DNA of 64,000 nucleotides from Croceimicrobium sp965658965 (GCA_965658965.1 CBFHVV010000004.1:1-64000), one strand, 5' to 3'. Positions 11,401 to 19,082 are shown, counted from the first letter of the stretch. Made by a program: numbers and translations. The notes: a model not told the origin generated them from the sequence alone.

Positions 11401-12764
11401 CCTGAATGACTGTGTATTAGGCCTATAAAAGCATCGCTGCCATTGTAGCCATTGGCGTTGGTAATTGGAATAATAACTTCTTGCCAAGTATTGGCAGCAA
11501 AGATGTTAATGGTATCAATTAAGGTAACACTAGCACCTAAAGCATTAGTACTTAAAGTAGCAACTAATAAGTCAACATTAGCATCATTACTTGCTAATTG
11601 AAAACGTATTTGCTTATCCCCTGCAGATAAGTCGCTAAACTCTGGGCTGATTGCTAATAAGGTATCCGTTGCCGTTAAGCTGGAATTATACATTTCCAAT
11701 ACATTGCCACCACTAAATGGTTGCGTAGCATTGAAAGTACTAAGAGCTTCTACTCTTGCATAAGCAGAGGCAGTACCGCTGCTGTATTGCGACCAGCAAG
11801 TTTCTACATCACCATCGGCGGTTGCGTCGAAGTTTGCACTGTAGGGAGCCGTAAAGGGAACACAATTAGTTTGAAAAGTAAAAGGGCCTTGCCATAGACT
11901 TACATTTCCGGTGGCGCTACTGTCGCGTATAAACACTTGGTAAGTTGTGGCTGGTGTAAGACCTGTTAAGGTCGCGGAATTTACCGCGCTAAAGTTTTGA
12001 GGAGTAGCTGCTGGCCAGTAAAAGCCTAATGGACCAAGAGATATTTGAGTATTGGGGCCAACACCAGTCCAAGCAGCATCTGCAGTGCTACTAGTAATGT
12101 TGCTAAAACTTAGGCCACCAGGAATTGCGGTGTTGTTAGACTCGATACTTACCTGATCTAAACCAAAACCATCGCCACCAGTAAGACCTACATTGTCTAC
12201 TTGTGAAAAACGAATTTGGGTAGTCGCACTAAAGTTTTGTCCATTAGCACTTAAGGCAGAGTCAATTTTTAAACGGCCCACTTGCCAATTCGTAGGCGAA
12301 CCATCGTTCCAGTTAAAAACGGTAATCCACGAGTCTGTTGCACTACCACGCAAGAATACACGATCTGCAGTACTGGGCTCGTCGGCAAAATCGGCAAAAT
12401 AGAAGTTCACCCAAATATCTTCGGGATCACTCGCGCTGATTGAGCTTAGGTTAATAGTTAAAATAAGGTTTGCAGTATCTGAGGTAGTTACCGAGGCCAT
12501 TGCCAGGGATGTTCCTTGAAAGTCACCAGTAATACTACTAGTTCCAGTGGGTACACCTTGTTCTAAAACCGCAGAGCTCGCTGGGCTTTGAAAAGCCCAG
12601 GAGGCAGAAGGGCTACAAATAAAAGTTGAGTCGCTGTTGATCGTTCCCGAGACAGCATTAAAATTTTCTACATAAGGTAGAGTGGCGGGGGTATTTGTTA
12701 CACATTGCCCAGAAGCAGTAACACCCATTGCCAAGCCGACTAGGCTTAGTATTAGTTTCTTCAT
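5427..12764 (-). CDS. giant modular surface protein (anchor-J/Fn3 modules, beta-helix, lamin-tail, PKD, T9SS)
   Basis: A 2445-residue secreted protein with signal peptide 1-20. By eye: four modules of about 260 residues each (~21-300, 301-575, 576-840, 841-1100), pairing a jelly-roll 'choice-of-anchor J'-like domain (ending in IDDFNYE or IDDVTI) with a fibronectin III-like domain carrying a repeated EWGPaGF/.WFGPQGF strand. A parallel beta-helix follows (~1105-1545, Asn-rich rungs, ending PDIGADEY), then a lamin-tail-like domain (~1694-1880), a CARDB-like stretch (~1935-2045), a PKD domain (~2275-2355, YAWDFGDGNTGSG) and a T9SS sorting domain (2364-2445, LEVYPNPTTGD). This architecture suggests an adhesin or a carbohydrate-binding surface protein; I see no catalytic residues to assign. 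It is rich in Ser/Thr/Asn/Gly. A terminator follows the stop. Confidence 0.88.
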   Translation of the reverse strand: MKKLILSLVGLAMGVTASGQCVTNTPATLPYVENFNAVSGTINSDSTFICSPSASWAFQSPASSAVLEQGVPTGTSSITGDFQGTSLAMASVTTSDTANLILTINLSSISASDPEDIWVNFYFADFADEPSTADRVFLRGSATDSWITVFNWNDGSPTNWQVGRLKIDSALSANGQNFSATTQIRFSQVDNVGLTGGDGFGLDQVSIESNNTAIPGGLSFSNITSSTADAAWTGVGPNTQISLGPLGFYWPAATPQNFSAVNSATLTGLTPATTYQVFIRDSSATGNVSLWQGPFTFQTNCVPFTAPYSANFDATADGDVETCWSQYSSGTASAYARVEALSTFNATQPFSGGNVLEMYNSSLTATDTLLAISPEFSDLSAGDKQIRFQLASNDANVDLLVATLSTNALGASVTLIDTINIFAANTWQEVIIPITNANGYNGSDAFIGLIHSHSGGTYDDIYIDDFNYEVIPPCPKVTNVQFSNILANGTDISFGASGDSLQIEWGPAGFTQGTGCFVEAANSGQLTLNGASNPNCTQSFSPETTYDVYLRSNCTTAGDGFSVWDGPFSFKTACAAFAAPYFKDFESDPLDLAPTCWNSYATATSAFVEVEDFTGTSAPYNGSQALYLYSGNSSTSGADTLVAISPQFSDLTANDKRIRFFANSDGALSQLMIGTLSSPSANSTFTPMDTIQFAAADTYEEVIVNFDAANEYNGTDEYIAFVHTLGATYQYVRIDDFNYELTPLCVGPSSSSLTVNSVTSSSADVSWSAGGQGDFTKIEWGAIGFTPGSGTSAVVPGATTNYTITGLSSQSDYEFYIQDSCIVGGAGVYLGPVAFTTACAALPTPHTETFDNTSIPACWTTYSSTTENWLFGTNSYAPSTDHTGNSGVYANVDDSESPSTPDVTLESPLFDVTNLTNPELTFFLASADASVTLSVDVWDGSVWNTNVYSHAAASASTWDSITVNLTPYAGSGTLAVRFVADEQNGTYQNDIAIDDVTIASGPACPSPVGLNFRNISDVSATAFWPTSSAGNTYEVWFGPQGFYQGTQTASGTKVLSSTDSLQITGLSQISCYEVLFRSICGPGDSSAWVGPVSFCTFCTNQLNGTYTIGGPAGPTNFPTIDSAVSVLNDCGVSGPVVFNIAAGTYNEQVMINDITGVSAINNVTFQADPANTAPVELSFAATATADNYVWGFNDANYVTVKGLTLTATGSTYARVINFTGLSTDIVIQDNILNGLANATTTSTNIAVIMNNTTASNRLENSSILNNQINGGSYGMYWYGVGTTDFEVGNTIDSNDIDGFYYAGIWAYYQDTISTVGNNVTSLGVYSTEYGIRHYYNDNLTSVGNKVVVSGTSTSYGYYIYYCDASSTNHSLVANNMVSALDNSGTAYGMYFYNCTYMDVFNNSMLVNAGSSTGGHAAYLGGTSTIGNELRFINNTVVNSGPGVALEVTSGAVTMISAMNYNNYHAVGNDFANWGGTIVADLAALQTASSVDVNSVSGDPVFTASDDLHALGSTSNNVGTSLAGITVDFDGDLRSTTTPDIGADEYTPLAGDLAFLSGEFVKSFCASTNDTVVFGIQNLIGPAVNFTNDPLTINYTVTGPVNSSGSIVVNSGTLASQDTLVLREGGIDLSLAGVYTLDAHIIGNAVNTLLLNDTLGSVDLDVKTEFSLSPQVTNLPSALDSVEICAESSFFGAGEFLITEICHFKFTTGAPTTGWPSYLIADDYIEITGVPGSDLEGITLEQWDGSSMISTFTFAPGTVLSPDGTAIIAIGQLGASVESPSDFYYHGNGSYTGSFSSGGNNGRILKDANGDIIDAVAAGTTYTFPASSGVTAADWSGNSGNHSSTSGIRLEGIDDNTAANWVVSTQDPNVLNANVPLPKPASAPGLTWTELGSSTVLDTLPCFMAGPYTVGGTYSYIATYTNSCGTYVDTVTVIVPSPVLDDAAMDTVFITEDECGDTATEVYVAFTNFGANPITSMPITVTVSGAVTATLNATYTGNLPQLGSDTIMVGTVNTTAGGLSLFSAALNLAGDQDNANDNGTTSVDFADALAPIPTAAIDTVCGSGAFDTLYFPVGTDDTYYWISTANDTLGTSDSLVVGPLGSTDTTFLLSAVGGVTYSVGPADNSMGAAANFTNPDVQQLYFTALQQFTIKEMTVYPNANGDVHVNLLDATSGAILQTVIVPVTGVTAPGTAQRISVNMTVPAGSYELHGGGSTTGGLWRNSAGAAYPYSVPGVVDITGNSFGATYYYYFYDWEISTGGCPKPTGSVTIYNSGVNVSAAFTSTNAAPTASNLTVSFDASSSTGATSYAWDFGDGNTGSGMNAQNVYNANGSYNVRLITSGPCGVDTITNTVVIQGISLEENPLSQSLEVYPNPTTGDVSVEFDLLGNSTADIRVTDMRGRVVKETNYDRLNARFSGSVSLNGLAKGIYTIEIQSGQLKAYRRISLQ

Positions 12765-13081
12765 TTTATAGGGATTTATTAATAATACGGTTAGCTGGCT
12801 AAAACCAACATAACCAGTAAAATAGATTTGAATACATTATGCAGAGTATATTCAAACTACTAGGGTTTTCACATAGGCAATTTTTTTAATGCCACGAAAA
12901 TACAGTTTCGCTATAAGCAAATGCTTAATAAAAGCGTAAATTTTTTAGAAATGGTTGGGGTGTAAAAACGAATACCTAGCTTCTTATTGTTTGAAAAGCT
13001 ATGGTCATAACGCCTAGCTAATCAGCCTAAGACTTTAAAGTAGCAGCGAATTATTTTAGCAAACAATTTCGTATTTAGCCA
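12765..13081. other. intergenic region upstream of the giant gene
   Basis: 317 bases between paaD and the giant surface-protein gene, both on the minus strand. It must hold the promoter of the giant gene and the end of the paa transcript. It is very AT-rich, and I found no convincing promoter, hairpin or small gene in it. Confidence 0.5.
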
Positions 13082-13567
13082 CTACAGGCATTTGAAGTAA
13101 TCGAAAGGCTCTTTACAGGCCTTACACTTGTAAAGCGATTTACAGGCAGTGGACCCAAATTGACTGATAAGTTCGGTATCGCGAGATTTGCAATGAGGAC
13201 AGGTAACTTTTTTAGCTTCGCCAAAAAGAACAGACTTATCGGCAGAGCTTCCTTCTGGCGGGGCAATACCATAATCTTGCAATTTTTGCTTGCCCTTCTC
13301 GGTCATCCAATCGGTGGTCCAGGCGGGAGAAAGCACCATTTTAACTTTTGCATTTTCGAGGCCTTCTTGCTTTAGCTTTTCTAAAATATTAGCCTCTATC
13401 TCATTCATCGCCGGACAGCCTGAATAAGTAGGCGTTATACTGATACGCCATTGTTCATCAAGATATTCTACCGCACGAATAACGCCTAAGTCAACTACCG
13501 TTAAGACGGGGATTTCAGGATCTGAGACCTCTTCTAACCACTGCCAAATTTGCTCTTCCTTCTTCAC
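13082..13567 (-). CDS. paaD: phenylacetyl-CoA epoxidase subunit PaaD
   Basis: 161 residues. The N-terminal half is a MIP18/DUF59-type domain (WQWLEEVSDPEIP..., ...TYSGCPAMNEIE). The C-terminus has four Cys in two pairs, CPHCKS and CKACKEPF, the zinc-ribbon-like region of PaaD. PaaD is needed for the phenylacetyl-CoA epoxidase and is thought to help mature its iron centres; it is not part of the catalytic core. Translation appears to start at GTG 13567, as no in-frame ATG is near. Last gene of paaABCD, 15 bases after paaC. Aerobic phenylacetate breakdown would also need paaG/Z/F/J/K/H, which are not in this window. Confidence 0.92.
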   Translation of the reverse strand: MKKEEQIWQWLEEVSDPEIPVLTVVDLGVIRAVEYLDEQWRISITPTYSGCPAMNEIEANILEKLKQEGLENAKVKMVLSPAWTTDWMTEKGKQKLQDYGIAPPEGSSADKSVLFGEAKKVTCPHCKSRDTELISQFGSTACKSLYKCKACKEPFDYFKCL

Positions 13568-13582
13568 GATCTCTTTTTTATT

Positions 13583-14335
13583 TTACCAATTGGCCTCCGG
13601 GTGCATCCGCGGAATATGCTGCATTTCAGCTAAAACAAAACCAAGGTATTCGGTATGATCACCTTGCTTGCCGCCGCTTTGCATCCACTCGCCACTTGGT
13701 TTTTCAAGTTTGGCTAAATCTAAAATCTGATCTACTTTTTGATCCCAACGCTCTTTTATAGAGTTTAAATCTGCGCCAATGCCAGCCGCTAACATTGCCT
13801 CATCTACCGAGTCCATGCTAAACATTTCTCCAGTCCACTCCCATAAGTCGTTTAGCGAACTTTGTACCCGCTGATGACTTTCTTCAGTACCATCTCCTAA
13901 ACGAATTAGCCACTCTGCGCTCCACTGTGCATGATAACTAATCTCTTTAATTGCTTTTTGAGCTACTGAACGAATGGTCTCGTCTTTACTTTGTAGCAAG
14001 TCGGTATAAAGGAAGTAATTGAAAGTGTCGAATAAAAACTGACGGCAAATGGTTTTACCCCAGTCGCCATTCTCCAATTCTAAAATTAACAAATTGCGAT
14101 ATTCGAAAATATCCCGAAAAAAGGCCATTTTATCCTCCGTAAAGCTTTCACCTTTTTGCTCGGCTGCGTAGTTTAATAGCATCCGGGCTTGACCCAAATG
14201 GTCCAAAGCAATATTGGAAAGAGCGATATCCTGCTCTAAGATAGGTCCATGGCCACACCATTCCGCTAGGCGTTGCCCTAAAATTAAGGCGTTATCTCCT
14301 AACCTTAATGTATATTCTTGTAATTCCTTGTTCAC
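13583..14335 (-). CDS. paaC: phenylacetyl-CoA epoxidase subunit PaaC
   Basis: 250 residues, a ferritin-like four-helix protein: LGDNALILGQRLAEWCGHGPILE..., then LSNIALDHLGQARMLL, typical of PaaC. PaaC is the structural partner of PaaA in the PaaAC heterodimer and has lost most diiron ligands. The family length is about 250, so it is complete. The start is GTG at 14335; no nearby in-frame ATG. It lies 41 bases after paaB and 15 before paaD, as expected for one transcript. Confidence 0.93.
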   Translation of the reverse strand: MNKELQEYTLRLGDNALILGQRLAEWCGHGPILEQDIALSNIALDHLGQARMLLNYAAEQKGESFTEDKMAFFRDIFEYRNLLILELENGDWGKTICRQFLFDTFNYFLYTDLLQSKDETIRSVAQKAIKEISYHAQWSAEWLIRLGDGTEESHQRVQSSLNDLWEWTGEMFSMDSVDEAMLAAGIGADLNSIKERWDQKVDQILDLAKLEKPSGEWMQSGGKQGDHTEYLGFVLAEMQHIPRMHPEANW

Positions 14336-14376
14336 ACTGGTAATTTCAACGATTAATTCAATCCTTCTGCTTAGGG

Positions 14377-14667
14377 CTACATGTGGCCTATTTCATCGGG
14401 AATTTCATAAAAGGTAGGATGGCGATAAACCTTATCATCGGCTGGGGTAAAGAGAGGCTCACTTTCATCGGGGCTAGATGCTGTAACGGCATCGGAAGGG
14501 ACTACCCAAATGCTGATGCCTTCACTGCGTCGCGTGTAAACATCACGGGCATTTTTCATAGCCATTTCTGCATCGGGCGCATGAAGACTTCCTACGTGCT
14601 TATGACTTAAGCCATTACGGGAACGAATGAAAATCTCCCAAATTTTCCAGTTATCCTTAGTTGACAT
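14377..14667 (-). CDS. paaB: phenylacetyl-CoA epoxidase subunit PaaB
   Basis: 96 residues: WEIFIRSRNGLSHKHVGSLHAPDAEMAM... is the characteristic PaaB start, followed by RDVYTRRSEGISIWVV. PaaB is a small bridging subunit that holds PaaAC units together in the epoxidase complex. The start is ATG 14667. It lies 39 bases after paaA. Confidence 0.94.
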   Translation of the reverse strand: MSTKDNWKIWEIFIRSRNGLSHKHVGSLHAPDAEMAMKNARDVYTRRSEGISIWVVPSDAVTASSPDESEPLFTPADDKVYRHPTFYEIPDEIGHM

Positions 14668-14706
14668 GCTATTGTATATATTTTAGGTTGTTTGGTTCTG
14701 GTAAAT

Positions 14707-15663
14707 TTAGGCTGCGTGAGTCTCGTCCTTCTTGCGCTTTGCTTGCTTTTCTGCATAAGCATTAGCTGCTTCACGTACCCACTCACCTTCATCATGGGCT
14801 TTGTTGCGTGCGTCTAAACGTTGCTTATTGCACTTACCATTGCCCTTAATTACGTTATAAAACTCATCCCAGTTAATTTCGCCAAAATCATAATGGCCCG
14901 TTTCCTCATTCCATTTTAAGTCTGGGTCAGGAATGGTTAAACCAAGATATTCAGCTTGAGGAACCGTCTTGTCAATAAACTCTTGACGTAATTCATCATT
15001 ACTCTTGCGCTTAATTTTCCACTTCATGCTTTGAGCAGAATTGGGAGAGTTATCATCGGTTGGCCCAAACATCATAATGGCGGGCCACCACCAACGATTC
15101 AAAGCATCTTGCGCAAGCTTCTTTTGGGCCTCTGTACCTTTAGCTAAGGTCATGGTAATTTCATAACCCTGGCGTTGATGGAAACTTTCCTCCTTACAAA
15201 TACGCACCATCGCGCGGGCATATGGGCCGTAGGAAGTACGACAAAGCATTACTTGATTCGCAATGGCTGCACCATCTACCAACCAACCAATAGCTCCCAT
15301 ATCTGCCCAGGTGGGCGTAGGGTAGTTAAAAATAGAACTATACTTTGCTTTACCACTTAATAAATCAGCTACTAAGTCTTGGCGATCTGCCCCTAAAGTT
15401 TCTGCAGCGCTGTATAAGTACAAGCCGTGTCCGGCCTCATCTTGCACTTTGGCTAGCAATGCGATTTTCCGTCTTAGAGAAGGAGCACGAGTAATCCAGT
15501 TCGCTTCTGGAAGCATGCCAACCACTTCAGAGTGTGCATGTTGTGATATTTGACGGATAAGAGTCTTGCGGTATCTCTCCGGCATCCAATCTTTCGGCTC
15601 AATCTTGTTTTCTCCGTCTACATAGTCCTGGAAGCGCTCTTCCAAATTCATTTCTTTCGTCAT
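14707..15663 (-). CDS. paaA: phenylacetyl-CoA epoxidase catalytic subunit PaaA
   Basis: 318 residues. The diiron subunit that converts phenylacetyl-CoA to its 1,2-epoxide using O2. Recognisable helices carrying Glu/His ligands: QDEAGHGLYLYSAAETLG (~90-107) and CKEESFHQRQGYE (~172-184). The extreme C-terminus is Lys/Ala-rich (AEKQAKRKKDE), with no assigned role. First gene of the minus-strand paaABCD operon. A -7-like element (TATCTTTG on the minus strand, 15696-15689) lies 26 bases upstream, but no well-spaced -33 TTG accompanies it. It diverges from paaE across 119 bases. Confidence 0.95.
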   Translation of the reverse strand: MTKEMNLEERFQDYVDGENKIEPKDWMPERYRKTLIRQISQHAHSEVVGMLPEANWITRAPSLRRKIALLAKVQDEAGHGLYLYSAAETLGADRQDLVADLLSGKAKYSSIFNYPTPTWADMGAIGWLVDGAAIANQVMLCRTSYGPYARAMVRICKEESFHQRQGYEITMTLAKGTEAQKKLAQDALNRWWWPAIMMFGPTDDNSPNSAQSMKWKIKRKSNDELRQEFIDKTVPQAEYLGLTIPDPDLKWNEETGHYDFGEINWDEFYNVIKGNGKCNKQRLDARNKAHDEGEWVREAANAYAEKQAKRKKDETHAA

Positions 15664-15688
15664 ATCGTGTTTCTTTAAGAGGTGGTTA

Positions 15689-15696
15689 CAAAGATA
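15689..15696 (-). promoter_or_regulatory. possible -7 element for paaABCD
   Basis: The minus strand reads TATCTTTG, matching the Bacteroidota -7 consensus TAnnTTTG, 26 bases before the paaA start codon. No TTG at the usual -33 spacing was found, so this is tentative. Confidence 0.4.
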
Positions 15697-15729
15697 TAAT
15701 CTAAAACATAAACTTAAAGCCCCTGCAAA

Positions 15730-15760
15730 TTGTTCCTAAAAGATGCAGAACTTACCTTTG
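15730..15760 (+). promoter_or_regulatory. Bacteroidota-type promoter of paaE
   Basis: TTG at 15730-15732, a 20-base spacer, then TACCTTTG at 15753-15760. This fits the Bacteroidota primary-sigma consensus TTG-(19-21)-TAnnTTTG. Transcription would start about 7 bases downstream, some 15 bases before the paaE ATG at 15783. Confidence 0.65.
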
Positions 15761-15782
15761 TAGTCATATCATAAATAGAATT

Positions 15783-16928
15783 ATGTTAAACTTTTTCAAA
15801 AAATCTAAAAGCAGCGCGAAAGATCTTTTCACGAATGAGAAGAAAGCAAGCCGCCCTAAATTTCACAACCTAAAGGTTAGTGACATTCGCAGAGAAACGG
15901 CAGATTGTGTTTCGGTTGCTTTTGATGTGCCGAGCGAGCTAAGTGAAGAGTATCGTTTCAGCCCAGGTCAATATCTTACCTTAGACTCTGAAATTAAAGG
16001 CGAAAAAGTACGCCGTTCTTATTCTTTATGCTCCAGTCCTTTTGATGGTGAATTAAGAGTAGCCATAAAGCAAGTAGAAGGCGGTAAGTTTTCCAGCTGG
16101 GCTAATTCCGACTTAAGCGTAGGCAGTGAAATGCGCGTTATGAGTCCTGATGGAAACTTTAGTGTAAAAATTGACAAAAATCAAAAGCACAATTACGTGG
16201 CCTTCGCTGCGGGCTCTGGTATTACTCCAATATTTAGTATTTTAAAATCTGTTTTAGAAGAAGAGCCAAAAAGCTCATTCACCTTATTTTATGGAAACAA
16301 AACTTCTAAGTCGGTAATTTTTAAGGAGCAAATTGAAGCTCTTAAAAACACCTATATGGACCGCTTGGAAGTTCACCATGTTTTAAGTCGTGAAGACCAA
16401 GGAACCGATTTACTTAAGGGCAGAATAGATGAAGCTAAATGTGAAGACTTCTCGCAACGCTTCTTTGATATTAAGGAAGTTAATGGTTACTTCCTCTGCG
16501 GCCCCGAAGAAATGATTAATGGGGTAAGCGGAAAACTACAAGGTTTAGGAGTAGAGAAAAGTAAAATACACTACGAGCTATTTACTTCGCCAGCCGACTC
16601 TTTAGCAGGAAAAACCAAAGTAGAGAAGAAAAGTAATGGGGCGAAACTAGATAGTAAGATTACCGTTATTCTGGACGGTGATGAAACGCATTTCGACCTC
16701 AATTCTAACGGTGATTCGGTTTTAGATGCAGCCCTAGACGCTGGTGCAGATGTGCCTTATGCTTGTAAAGGAGCTGTTTGCTGTACCTGTCGTGCCAAAG
16801 TTATTGAAGGTGAAGTTGAAATGGATATGAATTATGCTTTAGAAGACGACGAGGTGGAAGACGGTTACGTGCTCACCTGCCAAAGCCATCCGCGCAGTGA
16901 AAATGTTATTATCAGTTTCGATGATTAA
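15783..16928 (+). CDS. paaE: phenylacetyl-CoA epoxidase reductase PaaE
   Basis: 381 residues. It passes electrons from NAD(P)H through FAD and a 2Fe-2S cluster to the PaaA diiron site. The N-terminal ferredoxin-reductase module has the FAD motif RRSYSLCSSP (~77-86) and the nucleotide-binding AAGSGITPIFS (~141-151). The C-terminal plant-type ferredoxin domain carries CKGAVCCTC (Cx4Cx2C) and a fourth Cys in LTCQSHP. The first ~25 residues are a Lys/Ser-rich extension. It is transcribed divergently from paaABCD, whereas in many bacteria paaE directly follows paaD. Its own promoter (15730-15760) and terminator (16931-16953) make it a single-gene unit. Confidence 0.94.
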   Translation: MLNFFKKSKSSAKDLFTNEKKASRPKFHNLKVSDIRRETADCVSVAFDVPSELSEEYRFSPGQYLTLDSEIKGEKVRRSYSLCSSPFDGELRVAIKQVEGGKFSSWANSDLSVGSEMRVMSPDGNFSVKIDKNQKHNYVAFAAGSGITPIFSILKSVLEEEPKSSFTLFYGNKTSKSVIFKEQIEALKNTYMDRLEVHHVLSREDQGTDLLKGRIDEAKCEDFSQRFFDIKEVNGYFLCGPEEMINGVSGKLQGLGVEKSKIHYELFTSPADSLAGKTKVEKKSNGAKLDSKITVILDGDETHFDLNSNGDSVLDAALDAGADVPYACKGAVCCTCRAKVIEGEVEMDMNYALEDDEVEDGYVLTCQSHPRSENVIISFDD

Positions 16929-16930
16929 CT

Positions 16931-16953
16931 AAAAGCCCTTCGGGGCTTTTTTT
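16931..16953 (+). terminator. intrinsic terminator of paaE
   Basis: AAAAGCCC TTCG GGGCTTTT followed by TTT: an 8-bp stem capped by a UUCG tetraloop, 2 bases after the paaE stop. Confidence 0.92.
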
Positions 16954-17223
16954 ATGGCTATTTATAGAAGACAGGTTGGGGATTCTTGTTAACAAGGATG
17001 CGATTCTAAAGCCGCTTTAAGCTAGATGTGAAATATTAATAGTAGGCCTTTACATTAAGCTTCAGCCTATTTTATTACAAATTTAGTTCAGCAACTACTT
17101 CTTCTAAAATCTCGTGGCAAGTGACTTCTCAAAGTTCATTCCTACCGGCATAAGATAATTCGAATAAAACAATAGCAGGACCCAGTCTCACTACCCTCTG
17201 CAAATGGCGCCGTGTATAAAACA
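16954..17223. other. intergenic region without recognised content
   Basis: 270 bases between the ends of two convergent genes (paaE and the acetyltransferase). There are short broken frames only; I see no gene, repeat or RNA in it. Confidence 0.5.
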
Positions 17224-17661
17224 CTACAAGACCATATCAACATGAGGAATACCATCTTCTAAATAAGGCTCAGAAATGGTTTTAAAACCAAATGACTTAT
17301 AAAAGTCCTCTAAATAATGCTGAGCTTGGGCTTTAATCTTTTGCTGTGGATAATCCTCTTGCAAGCGCTCCACGGCTCGCTTCACTAAATCTCTTCCTAA
17401 GCCTTGGCCTCTAAAACTTGAATGGCAGATAACCCGCCCTAAGCTGGCTTCTGGGTACACTGTATTGGGAGGGCATAAACGAGAATAGGCTGCTAATTGC
17501 CCATCTGCATAAGCGAAAAGATGCCCCACTAATTTATCCTTGAGATCTATTTCGGGATAGGCACAATTCTGTTCTACTACAAAAACGTCTACGCGTAATT
17601 TATAAATATCAAATAACTCCTCGCGTCCGAGCTCTTCCCATAATTTATAGTTCCACTCCAT
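17224..17661 (-). CDS. GNAT N-acetyltransferase, ElaA-like
   Basis: 145 residues. The N-terminus LYxLRVDVFVVEQNCAYPEID is typical of ElaA (here YKLRVDVFVVEQ), and the acetyl-CoA loop is present as GRVICHSSFRGQGLGRDLV (R/Q-x-x-G-x-G/A: RGQGLG at ~95-100). ElaA-type enzymes are small cytoplasmic acetyltransferases; the substrate is not established. The start is ATG 17661. A terminator (17673-17710) separates it from the preceding operon, so it is probably a single transcript. Confidence 0.85.
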   Translation of the reverse strand: MEWNYKLWEELGREELFDIYKLRVDVFVVEQNCAYPEIDLKDKLVGHLFAYADGQLAAYSRLCPPNTVYPEASLGRVICHSSFRGQGLGRDLVKRAVERLQEDYPQQKIKAQAQHYLEDFYKSFGFKTISEPYLEDGIPHVDMVL

Positions 17662-17672
17662 TGGGCCGAAAT

Positions 17673-17710
17673 TAAAAAGCCCCCTTGTAAAAACAAGAGG
17701 GCTATTAAAA
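17673..17710 (-). terminator. intrinsic terminator of the sigma-factor operon
   Basis: The stem AGCCCcCTTGT / ACAAGaGGGCT has loop AAAA and is followed on the minus strand by a T-run. It lies just past the stop of the beta-barrel gene (17723), ending the four-gene operon before the acetyltransferase. Confidence 0.85.
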
Positions 17711-17722
17711 ATTATAGGTTAT

Positions 17723-19036
17723 TTACAAGGTCCAACCAAAGCCTAAGTTAACCATATTGTAGGCGGGGCCTCTTCCTGCGCGGAAGAAATCATTTAAATC
17801 GTAACTCGCCGTAATCTTAAAAGAGTCAAAGCCTATTTGTGCCATTAGGCCATAACGAAACTGTTCAGTGTAAAAATCATCGTAGGTTTTGTTTTCCACC
17901 TTGCGATATTGATTAGTGTTGTACTCTGTTTCAGTTTTGGCTAATAAACGCACACCGGCATATCCACCCACTCCTAAGGTAAAGGCATCGTCACGCTCTC
18001 CGGCATCACTAAAATCGAGTTGAAACATAACTGGGACATTAAAATAGGCGATGTGATATTTGTTTTTTTCAAAACCTAGGATTCCTGATACCGTATCTAA
18101 ATTAAAAGCAGCGCTGTTTCCATTATTAATTAATACCTCATTGCCATTTAGGCGGAAGTTATGCCAGCTAAAGTCAATTCCGTATTTCACATAAAACTTG
18201 CTGTAAGGGTTTCCTATTCTGCTTTTCCAACCGCTCCCTAGATGGAAGGAAGTACTTCTCCACAAATCCAATTCACCAGGACCGTCTTGTATTTGGTTTT
18301 GACCATTGGCTAGTTGTTGATTGAAGCCAAGACCTATATCGAAGTAACTTTCGGTGCGGCTAATCTTTTTACTTTTCTTGCGTTTCTTATCATCAAAGAG
18401 ATCTTCAAACTCAAACTCTGTTTCATCTTCTTCTGCTTCCTCTTCTTGGTCTTTTAAGATAAGGCCATCTTTAGAGATAACGATTCGCTTTTTAACCGAT
18501 TCTGTTTCAGAACTGTCGTTTTCAAGTGCTCCGATATTCGGTAAAGGCGGTAAGGGCGGAGGCGGAGGCGTATTGGCTCTAGTGCTATCATTTTCTAAGT
18601 CTCTTTCTAGTTGATTCGACCAAGCCTCTATCCCTTCAGCAAATTGCTCGGCCCAAGATTCCATGCGACTGCCGTGAGCTTCACCCCAGCTTTCCATTAC
18701 CTCTTCAAACTGCTCCATGCCTGCCTCAAAGTTATCTTCCGCTTTATCTCTCAACTCATCCGCCTCTTCTTCACTTAATTCACCACTGGCTTCCAATTGA
18801 TCAATTTTAGCCAAAATTTGAGCTTGTTTGGTCTGCATTTTAGTCATTTCGCGGCTTGCAAAAAAGATCATGGCAGTTAAGTCCGCTTGGCTTAACTTTT
18901 CATCGTCGGCCTCAAAAGTGATGGTGTTTTCTTCAATCTGAACCTCAATGGCACGACGTGCGTTTGAATCGTTTTGTGCTTGACTGGCAAAGCTTCCTAA
19001 AACGAAGGCCATTACCATTATTACTTGCTTTTTCAT
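17723..19036 (-). CDS. coiled-coil/outer-membrane beta-barrel protein
   Basis: 437 residues with signal peptide 1-20 (...GSFASQA|QNDSN). Residues ~45-150 are strongly acidic, predicted helical, with MESWGEA and MESWAEQ; ~155-168 is a Pro-rich linker (PPPPPLPPLP); ~185-225 is Glu/Asp then Lys-rich; ~228-437 consists of alternating strands ending in aromatic GFGWTL, as in outer-membrane beta-barrels of the PorT/OmpA-like type. I infer an outer-membrane protein with a long periplasmic helical domain. It is the fourth gene of an operon led by an ECF sigma factor. The preceding 135-residue protein has a similar helical, Trp-containing acidic end, so the two may interact. Exact role unknown. Confidence 0.75.
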   Translation of the reverse strand: MKKQVIMVMAFVLGSFASQAQNDSNARRAIEVQIEENTITFEADDEKLSQADLTAMIFFASREMTKMQTKQAQILAKIDQLEASGELSEEEADELRDKAEDNFEAGMEQFEEVMESWGEAHGSRMESWAEQFAEGIEAWSNQLERDLENDSTRANTPPPPPLPPLPNIGALENDSSETESVKKRIVISKDGLILKDQEEEAEEDETEFEFEDLFDDKKRKKSKKISRTESYFDIGLGFNQQLANGQNQIQDGPGELDLWRSTSFHLGSGWKSRIGNPYSKFYVKYGIDFSWHNFRLNGNEVLINNGNSAAFNLDTVSGILGFEKNKYHIAYFNVPVMFQLDFSDAGERDDAFTLGVGGYAGVRLLAKTETEYNTNQYRKVENKTYDDFYTEQFRYGLMAQIGFDSFKITASYDLNDFFRAGRGPAYNMVNLGFGWTL

Positions 19037-19082
19037 ATCGTTTTTGTTTAAAATTTTAATGTTCCTAATAAATCCTGTTTTG

